Assembly (NCBI RefSeq): GCF_002803515.1
Contig: NZ_PHQX01000001.1
Coordinates: 124,001 to 188,000, forward strand
Reading direction: 5' to 3'
Origin: Stenotrophomonas lactitubi
GTDB lineage: Bacteria > Pseudomonadota > Gammaproteobacteria > Xanthomonadales > Xanthomonadaceae
Length of the DNA stretch: 64,000 nucleotides
The notes beneath the pieces are model-generated. The model saw only the letters and a list, made by a program, of their open reading frames with translations. It did no database searches and was not told where the DNA came from. Shown here in pieces: positions 8,773 to 16,596 of this stretch; position 1 is the first letter of the stretch; the number at the start of each line of letters is the position of its first letter. The position numbers were made by a program, and so were the translations under genes.

Positions 8773-9897
8773 TCAGGGCTGCATGCGGGCCAGGAGAGCC
8801 TTAGCTTCGTCCAGCTGCGGCTGCTTTTCCAGCAGTGCCAGCAACTGCTCGCGTGCCTGGGTCGTCCTGCCAAGGCGCCAGTGCGCATCGGCGATGGCCA
8901 CGTCCAGTCGCGGTTCCTGCATGTGCGGGCGGGCCAGTTGCATGATGGCCAGTGCATCGGACACCTGTGTGCCGTCGGCTGCGCCCTGCAGCTGCACGTA
9001 CCCCAGCATGCCGATCAGCTCCACATGGAAATCGGTGCTGCGCTCTGCCAGCTGCCGCGCTGCGCTGTCATCGCGCCGCTGCAGGTGCTGCTCGACCAGG
9101 GCCATGCTGCGTTCGTCACGCCAGGGCTCGCGCGCTGCAGGAGTGCGACCGCTGGCACGCACGAAGGCATCGGCGAGGGCCGCGGTCGAGAACGGGTTCT
9201 GCCCGGTCAGCAGCCGGCCATCAACCACCACCTTGGGCATCATCAGTGGTGCCTCCTGCCAGTGTGCCCCCAGTTCGCGCATGCGCGGCTCCAGCTGGAA
9301 GCTGAACTCCTTCGCCCAGCGCTTGCCGAACTGGGTTTCCTCTTCCTCGGTGAAACCGGTCATCGTCCGGCCCTGCACAAGCGGGCGTCCATCGTCCAGG
9401 CGTACCTCCGCCAACGCGGCGGGGCCGTGGCAGACGGCCGCAACGACGCCGCCCTGTTCCCAGATGCTGGCGATGGTCTTCTGCAGGGCGATATCGCGTG
9501 GCAGGTCGAACATCGCGCCCTTGCCGCCGATCACCAGCACGCCCTGGTAGTCGGCGGCACGAAGCTGTTCTGTGGGAAGCGTGGCAGCCAGCTTGGCAAC
9601 GGCCTGTTGATCGGCAAGCAGCGCGGCATTGAATGCTTCGGCGGGGTTGTACTTGTCTGCTTCCACGGCGCCGCCGCGGGGGCTTGCCACGTCGATGGCA
9701 AAGCCGTTGCGCTTGAGGATCAACCAGGCTTGGGCGAACTCGTCCATCTCGAAGCCGGGACGGCTCTTGCCCTGGTCGCGGCCCTCGCTGCTGACCACCA
9801 GCAGCACGCGCGGCGGCTCTGGGGGAGCGGGGGCCGCAACAGCGGTCAACGGCAGCAGGACCAGCGCCAGCAGGTGGCTCGGGTTGAATCGGAACAT
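8773..9897 (-). CDS. Secreted DJ-1/PfpI-type glutamine-amidotransferase-like protein with C-terminal repeat region
   Basis: This 374-residue protein has a signal peptide (residues 1-22). The DJ-1/PfpI fold spans about residues 29-250, with the nucleophile elbow AAVCHGPAAL (Cys156) and the conserved acidic residue in GFEMDEF (Glu50). Residues about 285-374 are helical and TPR-like (LDVAIADAHWRLGRTTQAREQL is the clearest part). ATG 9897 is preceded by AAGGAGAGA. It heads the operon with the two-component pair and might produce or modify the signal that the kinase senses. Hsp31/YajL-like activities such as deglycase or glyoxalase are possible but unproven. Confidence 0.85.
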   Translation of the reverse strand: MFRFNPSHLLALVLLPLTAVAAPAPPEPPRVLLVVSSEGRDQGKSRPGFEMDEFAQAWLILKRNGFAIDVASPRGGAVEADKYNPAEAFNAALLADQQAVAKLAATLPTEQLRAADYQGVLVIGGKGAMFDLPRDIALQKTIASIWEQGGVVAAVCHGPAALAEVRLDDGRPLVQGRTMTGFTEEEETQFGKRWAKEFSFQLEPRMRELGAHWQEAPLMMPKVVVDGRLLTGQNPFSTAALADAFVRASGRTPAAREPWRDERSMALVEQHLQRRDDSAARQLAERSTDFHVELIGMLGYVQLQGAADGTQVSDALAIMQLARPHMQEPRLDVAIADAHWRLGRTTQAREQLLALLEKQPQLDEAKALLARMQP

Positions 9898-10002
9898 GCT
9901 CGTCTCTCCTTGGGTGTGCGGCGCAGTCTGCGCGGCAGATGTGAAGCAGACTTCAAGCACGCCGGCGGTTAACCTGAGTCCCTGTTCCCGCATCACATCA
10001 CC

Positions 10003-10560
10003 ATGTCCATCGTCCTCACCGATTTCGCCCGCCCCCGCCTGTTCCCCCGCGTGCCGCGCGGCAACACCATCCAGGATTGCAGCGCCGAGCAGTTCGAGGC
10101 GCACCTCAACGCGCATCCGCCGCTGAAGGTGCTCGATGGCTACGCGCCGTTCTGCAAACTGTTCGTGTACGAGAACTGGACCAGCACACGCTGCCTGACG
10201 GTGCCGATCACCGACGCCAACCGCCACCAGCTGCGCAGCGGCTACGAGGCGCGCAACCGCGAGGAACTGCCGGTGCTGGTGCGCTGGTTCGAGGGCGTGG
10301 AATCGCCGCGTGCCAACTATCTGGTGGTGATCCTGTACAGCGCCGAGCAGTTGGCCAAGGAGGGCTCGCCCATTGATGCGGACTGGGGCATCGTCGGCTG
10401 CATCTACACCGCCGAGCCGGAAGAAGTGCCGATGGCACCGATCACGATGATGCGCAATGCGCTGGGTGTGGAGGAAGGTGGTTCGGGCGTGCTGCTGGAT
10501 CGCGAGGCGTACCAGCGCGCGGTGGCATTCTGGGAGAGCAACGCCAATTGGCGCCCATGA
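10003..10560 (+). CDS. DUF3228 family protein
   Basis: This 185-residue cytoplasmic protein has no signal peptide or membrane segment. The N-terminus (FARPRLFPRVPRGNTIQDCS) and the central region (PFCKLFVYENWTSTRC, WGIVGC) match the DUF3228 family as I remember it. That family is conserved in proteobacteria and has no known activity. Length is typical. It is flanked by unrelated genes, so the context gives no functional hint. Confidence 0.8.
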   Translation: MSIVLTDFARPRLFPRVPRGNTIQDCSAEQFEAHLNAHPPLKVLDGYAPFCKLFVYENWTSTRCLTVPITDANRHQLRSGYEARNREELPVLVRWFEGVESPRANYLVVILYSAEQLAKEGSPIDADWGIVGCIYTAEPEEVPMAPITMMRNALGVEEGGSGVLLDREAYQRAVAFWESNANWRP

Positions 10561-10636
10561 ATGCATAAGGGCCCGTAGCGCCATGCCATGCGCGACTGCC
10601 CTATGATCGGGCAGGCAAACGCACGGAGGGCGGGGC

Positions 10637-11272
10637 ATGGGTATCTGGGCAAGGAGGATTCCGCTGCTGCTGGCAGGCATGCTGCCGGCTGCCGGGGTGC
10701 TGGCGGCAACGCCTGACACGCAGGCCGCGTGTTCGCCACTGCCCCCCACGTCCTGGCTGCGCGATGCGGGGGTGACCGCGTTGTCGATGCAGGTCCGCGA
10801 AGGCCGTTGCTTGGTGGAGGTGACGGCGGTCGATGGCAAGGCGCTGTTTCGCCAGCAGCAGATGCTGATGGTGCTTGCGCAGAAGGCCTGTGCCGCACCG
10901 GCGGAAGCAACCGTGGATGACACGCAGGTGTCACTGCAGCTGCGCCTGCCGAAGCGCTGCGCGGCGCGCAGCAGCCAGGATCTGTTCGCGGGCGACGAGA
11001 CGGCCTGGATGCCACCCCGCGGTGTGTCACCGCGCTACCCGAGGGAGGCCATGCAGGAAGGGCTTTCCGGTCGCAGCCTGCTCAAGGCCGTGGTGGATGC
11101 GCAGGGAGCCGTCGCTGCAGTGGTTGTCGAAAGATCCAGTGGCCACGCGGTGCTGGATGAAGCGGCGGTTGAGGAACTGCGCGGCTGGCGTTTCATCCGC
11201 ACCGACGCGAAGAGTGCAGTGCCGGAATTGAGCATCGTGCGCGTACCGATGCGCTATGAACTGGTGGAGTAG
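10637..11272 (+). CDS. Secreted TonB C-terminal-domain-like protein
   Basis: This 211-residue protein begins with a signal sequence (MGIWARRIPLLLAGMLPAAGVLAA). Residues about 130-210 form a TonB_C-like domain: SPRYPREAMQEGLSGRSLLK, then VVERSSGHAVLDEAAVEELRGW. It lacks the Pro-rich spacer and lasting transmembrane anchor of true TonB, so it is unlikely to transduce proton-motive force by itself. The Cys pair in the N-terminal half (CSPLPP, GRCLVEV) suggests a disulphide. AGGGCGGGG precedes the ATG. Many Xanthomonadales have such stand-alone TonB-like proteins of unknown role. Confidence 0.75.
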   Translation: MGIWARRIPLLLAGMLPAAGVLAATPDTQAACSPLPPTSWLRDAGVTALSMQVREGRCLVEVTAVDGKALFRQQQMLMVLAQKACAAPAEATVDDTQVSLQLRLPKRCAARSSQDLFAGDETAWMPPRGVSPRYPREAMQEGLSGRSLLKAVVDAQGAVAAVVVERSSGHAVLDEAAVEELRGWRFIRTDAKSAVPELSIVRVPMRYELVE

Positions 11273-11315
11273 CGGCCATACACGCATGGCATGGATCTGC
11301 CCCGTGCGCGCGGTA

Positions 11316-11338
11316 GTAGAGCCACGCCATGCGTGGCT
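11316..11338 (+). repeat. SMAG repeat
   Basis: GTAG is followed by the stem AGCCACG-CCATG-CGTGGCT. It lies between the convergent genes ending at 11272 and 11339 and may serve both as a transcription end. A degenerate inverted copy lies at about 11279-11300. Confidence 0.75.
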
Positions 11339-11833
11339 TCAATCATCGGTCACAACGATCCACTCCCACCACGGGTAGTGGTACTCGCGGTCGGTGGCAT
11401 CCCAGTGCCGGCTGCAGCTGGTGCAGGCCACCCGATGCCGGTCGCCCCAGCCATCCTCGGCCACGCCCTGTTCCAGCAGCCGCACATGCCCCTGTTCGAT
11501 CAGCCGGCGTGGGTTGAAGAACAGATAGTCCGGATACAGCGCGCACAGGCAGCCGCTGCGTTCACGCCAATAGCGCAGGCGGCGCAGTGCGGCTTTCAGG
11601 TGCACATCGTTGCTGAGCAGCGCCCCGCCCAGCTGCACACCATCGCAGGCGTGTTCGATGCGTTCGGCATGGGGTGCCAGTGCGTCAAGCGTAGTGGCAC
11701 TGAACAGCCGCGCCAGCTGGCTGCTCGCCGCGTGGATACGGCTGGCATCGCGCGACAGCAGATCCTGCAGCAGCACGTCGGCCTGCGGATCATCCAGCCG
11801 CGGTGGCGGCGATGCGGACCATGGCCAGCGCAT
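11339..11833 (-). CDS. Hypothetical protein coupled to ybaK
   Basis: This 164-residue protein is not recognised. It has no signal peptide. It is rich in Leu, Arg and Trp, and has a CxxC pair near the C-terminus (CTSCSRHWDATDREYHYPWW) plus CLC around residue 95, so a small metal site is possible. The ATG overlaps the stop of the YbaK-like gene (TGATG), which implies translational coupling and perhaps a related role in translation quality control. That role is an inference from position only. Confidence 0.7.
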   Translation of the reverse strand: MRWPWSASPPPRLDDPQADVLLQDLLSRDASRIHAASSQLARLFSATTLDALAPHAERIEHACDGVQLGGALLSNDVHLKAALRRLRYWRERSGCLCALYPDYLFFNPRRLIEQGHVRLLEQGVAEDGWGDRHRVACTSCSRHWDATDREYHYPWWEWIVVTDD

Positions 11834-12306
11834 CAGCGGGGCCTGCCGATCGCGGCGTAATGGCCGCCGGTCAGGCGCAGCAGGTCGGCGGGTGCCAGCT
11901 CGACTTCCAGTCCACGCCGCCCCGCGCTGACATGCAACTGCGGCAGCGTCTGCGCGCTGGCATCAAGGAAGCTGCGCAGGCGCTTCTTCTGCCCCAGCGG
12001 ACTGATGCCGCCGACCAGATAGCCGGTTGCGCGCTGCGCGGCATCGACGGCGGCCATCTCGCATTTCTTGCAGCCGGCGGCTTCGGCCAGTGCTTTCAGG
12101 TCGAGCTGGCCGGCCACCGGCACGATCGCTACCAGCAGTTCGTGGGTTTCGGTGCTGGCCAGCAGCGTCTTGAATACCTGTGCAGGGTCCAGGCCCAGCT
12201 TTTCGACGGCTTCGCCGCCGTAGGATTCGGCATGGGCGTCGTGCACGTAGCTGTGCACGGTATGGGCGATCTTCTCGCGCTTGAGCAGGTTGATGGCCGG
12301 GGTCAT
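11833..12306 (-). CDS. ybaK: YbaK-type Cys-tRNA(Pro) deacylase
   Basis: This 157-residue protein matches YbaK/EbsC, which hydrolyses Cys-tRNA(Pro) mischarged by prolyl-tRNA synthetase. Family features are the N-terminus TPAINLLKREKIAHTVHSY, the conserved catalytic Lys in PAQVFKTLLA, CKKCEMA, GYLVGGISPLGQKK with the GXXXP loop, and the C-terminal SAGRRGLEVELAP. Length equals E. coli YbaK. ATG 12306 starts exactly at the conserved N-terminus; an open upstream extension is disregarded. The next gene overlaps its stop. Confidence 0.93.
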   Translation of the reverse strand: MTPAINLLKREKIAHTVHSYVHDAHAESYGGEAVEKLGLDPAQVFKTLLASTETHELLVAIVPVAGQLDLKALAEAAGCKKCEMAAVDAAQRATGYLVGGISPLGQKKRLRSFLDASAQTLPQLHVSAGRRGLEVELAPADLLRLTGGHYAAIGRPR

Positions 12307-12437
12307 GGGGGAATCGTAACGCGGCCTTTCCCTGCTGACTTGACCGAGGCTACTGCTGCATCGGCTGGTGATGGGAAGCGGCTCCCCGGCATCCCGGCGC
12401 GGGCAACTCATCACGTCCGCGATAGCCGGCAATAGAT

Positions 12438-12460
12438 GGATCCACGTCATGCGTGGATCC
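12438..12460. repeat. Degenerate SMAG-like palindrome
   Basis: A 9-bp perfect stem GGATCCACG / CGTGGATCC surrounds TCATG but lacks the GTAG head. It lies between the YbaK start and the 3' end of the effector gene. Confidence 0.55.
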
Positions 12461-12477
12461 ACCCGATCCATCGCAGA

Positions 12478-13848
12478 TCAGCGCGACATCGGCTGCTGCG
12501 CTTGTGCCTGTTCCTGCGCCTGCCGTTGTGTCTGTTCGGCGTTCAACGCTTCGCTCTGGCGTGTGCTGGACGGCAGGTCCTGGCCGACCGCCTGCGCAAG
12601 GTCGATGTAGGTGCGGTGCGCTGCAGGATCACCCAGCTGGCCCTGCACCGCGAACACGCCCTGACCATCCGGACGCGCCACTACGGTGTCCACCTGTGAC
12701 ATGCCGACAACCTTGGACTCGTAGGCGACCTGCCCAGCCGCGTTTTCCAGTTGGTTGCGGTCATGGAACAGCGGCGACAGCCCACCCTGGCTGCGCTGCT
12801 GTTCAAGCGCCTCCAGTTTCTCCACCACCTGCTGGTAGCGCGGATTGTCGGCGTGCCCGGGCGTGGCCATGCTCGGTGCTGCTGCGGGCGCCGCAGGTTC
12901 GGCCGGCTGCTGGCGCTGCTGGCTTGCCGCGTCCAGCGCACCCAGGGTGCCGTTGCCAGCTTTGCCGTCCACCGTCAGCTGATGATCGCGTTGGAACTGC
13001 TGCACTGCCTGCAGCGTGCCCGGGCCAAAGTGACCGTCGGCCACCAGCGGTGCACCGTCCTTGCCCGTGTAGCCGAGGTCGGCCAGTTTCTGCTGCATGG
13101 CCTGCACTTCATCACCCTTTGCGCCGTTTACCAGCACGCCACTACCAGCCTGCGCACCGGGTGTGGTGGGCGAGCCGTGCGAGGGGGCATGGGTCTGGGC
13201 GATGCCCAGCTGGCTCATGGCCGTGTCGAAGCGTTCATCACGGCTGGTCACGGCCGCAGGCGACTGGATGCCGTACTTGGTTGCATCGACGAAGGTCTGT
13301 ACGTCGGCCCGGGTGGGTGGATCGCCGGCCTGGATGGTACCGCCCTGCAGCTTTTCCGCATTGCCGGACAGATAGTTGATGAACTGCGGGCCCATGCTGC
13401 CGAACTGGTTGTCATAGTCGGCCATGGCCAGCTGCAGTTCCGGGTTTGCCACGATGGCATCGGCGGCGGCCGGGTTGGTCGCACGCACCTTGGCGATGGC
13501 TTCGTCGACGCGCCCGATGGCGCTGTCCAGCTTGGCGTTGGTGAGCTGATCGATGTTGGCCTGCGGAATGGCCTGCAGCTTGGCGTCGAGCGCGGCCAGC
13601 TGCTGCGTGCTCAGCCCCCCCTGCTGGGACAGCAGTTCGATGTCACCATTGGTGAAGCCGTTGTCGCGCAGGAAACGCCTGGCCTGGGGGTTGCCGCCGA
13701 CGTCGAATTGCACCAGGCCGAACGAGTAGGTGCTGGTGCCTTCCTTGGCGTACGCGAAATGGTCCAGATGGCGGGTGTTGCCGCCCAGCTCGGTGTTGAG
13801 GAACAGCGTGGACAGCTGCTCGCGGGTGAGGGTGGAATCCGTTGCCAT
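12478..13848 (-). CDS. Putative type IV secretion antibacterial effector (peptidoglycan-binding domain plus XVIPCD-like tail)
   Basis: This 456-residue protein has no signal peptide. Residues 1-215 contain a lysozyme-like pattern (LNTELGG, YAKEGTSTYSFGLVQFDVG, with Glu20 and Glu36 as catalytic candidates). Residues about 242-306 are a PG_binding_1 domain (GDEVQAMQQKLADLGY, ADGHFGPGTLQAVQQFQ). After an Ala/Pro linker, residues about 332-456 resemble the XVIPCD of Xanthomonadales T4SS effectors: NPRYQQVVEKL, AYESKVVGMSQVDTVV, GVFAVQGQLGDPA, and a Gln-rich C-terminus. XVIPCD recruits effectors to VirD4. A lipoprotein resembling lysozyme inhibitors lies directly upstream, as expected for an immunity partner. 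The T4SS itself is outside this window. Confidence 0.82.
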   Translation of the reverse strand: MATDSTLTREQLSTLFLNTELGGNTRHLDHFAYAKEGTSTYSFGLVQFDVGGNPQARRFLRDNGFTNGDIELLSQQGGLSTQQLAALDAKLQAIPQANIDQLTNAKLDSAIGRVDEAIAKVRATNPAAADAIVANPELQLAMADYDNQFGSMGPQFINYLSGNAEKLQGGTIQAGDPPTRADVQTFVDATKYGIQSPAAVTSRDERFDTAMSQLGIAQTHAPSHGSPTTPGAQAGSGVLVNGAKGDEVQAMQQKLADLGYTGKDGAPLVADGHFGPGTLQAVQQFQRDHQLTVDGKAGNGTLGALDAASQQRQQPAEPAAPAAAPSMATPGHADNPRYQQVVEKLEALEQQRSQGGLSPLFHDRNQLENAAGQVAYESKVVGMSQVDTVVARPDGQGVFAVQGQLGDPAAHRTYIDLAQAVGQDLPSSTRQSEALNAEQTQRQAQEQAQAQQPMSR

Positions 13849-13898
13849 GATGATCGTCCTTCAGTGAGGAAAAAGGAGCCGGGCCTGTCCGGCGGATA

Positions 13899-14687
13899 TC
13901 AGCCGGCGCAGTGCTGCTGGGTGAAGCCGAGCAGCTGGCGTGTGGCCTCGGTGCCGTAGGCGGCCGGCGCCGGTTCGATGGCGAACTGGCCGACCATCTG
14001 GTTGCTGCACAGCTGCACGCTGCGCTTGCCGCTGGCGGTTTCCTGGGTGCAGTTGGCCGCCAGCTGGGCGTTCTGCCCGCCGCCGATGTTGGTAGCCGCC
14101 GTGCAGCCCAGCAGGCGACCTTCCTGGCCGTTTTCACCCAGCAGCGTGTTGAAGGTCGCCAGCTGGCTGTTGGGGTCGCGCAGCACCAGCATGTCCACGC
14201 ACTGCTGCTGGCCGTCGGGTACTTCGCAGGCGTCTTGGTCGACCAGGCCGTCGCGCGTGGCCGACAGCACCTTGAGGCGGTCGGTAAATACCTGTTGCAG
14301 GCAGTGCGCGTCGCTGCACAGATCGCGCGTGTGCTGGATCCAGCGCTGCTGCTCGGCCTGCAGCTTGGCCTTGCCGGCGGTATCGAGGGTCTGGCTTGCG
14401 GTGGCTTCGGCCTTGGCCAGCTCGCCTTCCTGCTTCAACAGGGCGGGGTCGTTGCAGATCAGGGTCTGCACCGGTGATGCCGAATCGGCGCAGGCGGCGC
14501 TGCTGCCGGCGGCCGCTGCCGCGGCGCTGGCCGCCTTGCCGTCGGTGTTGGCCTGTCCGGTGGCTGCTGCAGGCGTCGTGGCCTGGGCATCGCCGGAAGG
14601 CGGGGTGCAGGCGGCCAGCAGGGCCACGCAGCACAGGGTCATCAGGGGCTTGATGGTTCGGGTCATACGTTCACTGCTGCGCTGCAT
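13899..14687 (-). CDS. DUF1311/LprI-like lipoprotein, probable immunity protein for the adjacent effector
   Basis: This 262-residue lipoprotein has a type II signal peptide ending in the lipobox LLAAC. After an Ala-rich spacer, residues about 80-160 match DUF1311/LprI: ICNDPALLKQEGELAKAE, QQRWIQHTRDLC, CLQQVFTDRL. LprI of Mycobacterium inhibits lysozyme, and X-Tfi immunity lipoproteins often carry this domain. The C-terminal 100 residues are Cys-containing and unassigned. It lies 50 bp upstream of the effector gene in the same orientation, so the pair is probably cotranscribed. ATG 14687 is preferred over ATG 14666 because AAAGGA stands 9 nt upstream. It would protect periplasmic peptidoglycan from the cognate effector. 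Confidence 0.8.
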   Translation of the reverse strand: MQRSSERMTRTIKPLMTLCCVALLAACTPPSGDAQATTPAAATGQANTDGKAASAAAAAAGSSAACADSASPVQTLICNDPALLKQEGELAKAEATASQTLDTAGKAKLQAEQQRWIQHTRDLCSDAHCLQQVFTDRLKVLSATRDGLVDQDACEVPDGQQQCVDMLVLRDPNSQLATFNTLLGENGQEGRLLGCTAATNIGGGQNAQLAANCTQETASGKRSVQLCSNQMVGQFAIEPAPAAYGTEATRQLLGFTQQHCAG

Positions 14688-14822
14688 GTCTGTCCTTTGA
14701 TGTCTGCGTCCTGGCGCATGGCCTGCGGGCGGCGGGGGCATGGGGCGAAAATCGTAGCAAGCGGCTTCTTAGGGCTCTGTGACAGGGCGCGCGGATCGGG
14801 CTGGCGGGTGCCGGAATGCAGA

Positions 14823-14855
14823 ACGGGCGCCCGAAGGCGCCCGTCCGTGTGCATC
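14823..14855 (-). terminator. Hairpin terminator downstream of ahcY
   Basis: Read on the minus strand, a perfect 9-bp stem ACGGGCGCC / GGCGCCCGT with a TTCG tetraloop is followed by TCTGCATT. It lies about 70 nt beyond the ahcY stop, after the second palindrome at 14863-14901. The U-tract is weak. Confidence 0.7.
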
Positions 14856-14862
14856 CGTTGCT

Positions 14863-14901
14863 GGGGCCAGAGCCCTTTCCTGCGGAAAGGGATCCGACCC
14901 C
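14863..14901. repeat. Imperfect palindrome with CCCTTTCC/GGAAAGGG core
   Basis: Two 18-nt arms matching at 15 of 18 positions enclose TGC. The outer GGGG/CCCC and the inner CCCTTTCC/GGAAAGGG pair perfectly. It begins 11 nt after the ahcY stop codon. It looks like a dispersed repeat rather than a simple terminator, because the arms have GAGCC/GGATCC variation and no T-tract. Confidence 0.6.
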
Positions 14902-14911
14902 GCGCACGGCA

Positions 14912-16357
<1,446 letters not shown>

Positions 16358-16376
16358 GCAGTAGCTCCGGTTGTGG

Positions 16377-16392
16377 GCGAGCGGATGCTCGC
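16377..16392 (-). promoter_or_regulatory. Hairpin just upstream of the ahcY ribosome-binding site
   Basis: A 6-bp perfect stem GCGAGC-ATCC-GCTCGC ends 8 nt before the GGAG Shine-Dalgarno at 16365-16368. It follows the riboswitch aptamer and could be part of the expression platform. Its GCGAGC arm could alternatively pair within the aptamer tail. Confidence 0.5.
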
Positions 16393-16400
16393 ATCTAGCC

Positions 16401-16473
16401 GGGCGCCGTTGTTGCAAAGCCACCTGGCCGAGCCTGGCCGGTCTCAGGGGATCCGGTCGCAGCGCCCCTCGGC
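16401..16473 (-). ncRNA. S-adenosylhomocysteine (SAH) riboswitch in the ahcY leader
   Basis: On the minus strand the leader contains GCCGAGGGGCGCTGCGACCG (16473-16454), then GGCCAGGCTCGG, and finally AACGGCGCCC (16410-16401). CCGAG pairs with CTCGG to form P1, and GGGGCGC pairs with the downstream GGCGCCC to form the long-range pseudoknot helix. The conserved GCTGC-GACC loop is intact. This is the SAH riboswitch architecture, which turns ahcY on when SAH binds. It starts about 15 nt after a consensus -10 element, so it lies at the very 5' end of the transcript. Confidence 0.92.
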
Positions 16474-16487
16474 AGGGGAGGATGCCC

Positions 16488-16493
16488 ATTATA
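16488..16493 (-). promoter_or_regulatory. ahcY: Consensus -10 element of the ahcY promoter
   Basis: TATAAT on the minus strand, 15 nt before the riboswitch begins. No good -35 match is found 16-18 nt upstream, so the promoter may rely on an activator or on the riboswitch for regulation. Confidence 0.75.
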
Positions 16494-16596
16494 TCGCGCC
16501 TCCGCTGTGACACAGCGATGACCCAACCATCGGCAGATGGGCGGATGTGCATGGCCTGTTAAGGTCGGGGGCTTCACGCAGCGAACAGGTGGAACA

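Noticed and set aside
9898..10923. Upstream extension of the DJ-1-like reading frame
   Set aside because: It runs antisense to DUF3228 and the TonB-like gene. The signal peptide and AAGGAG support ATG 9897.
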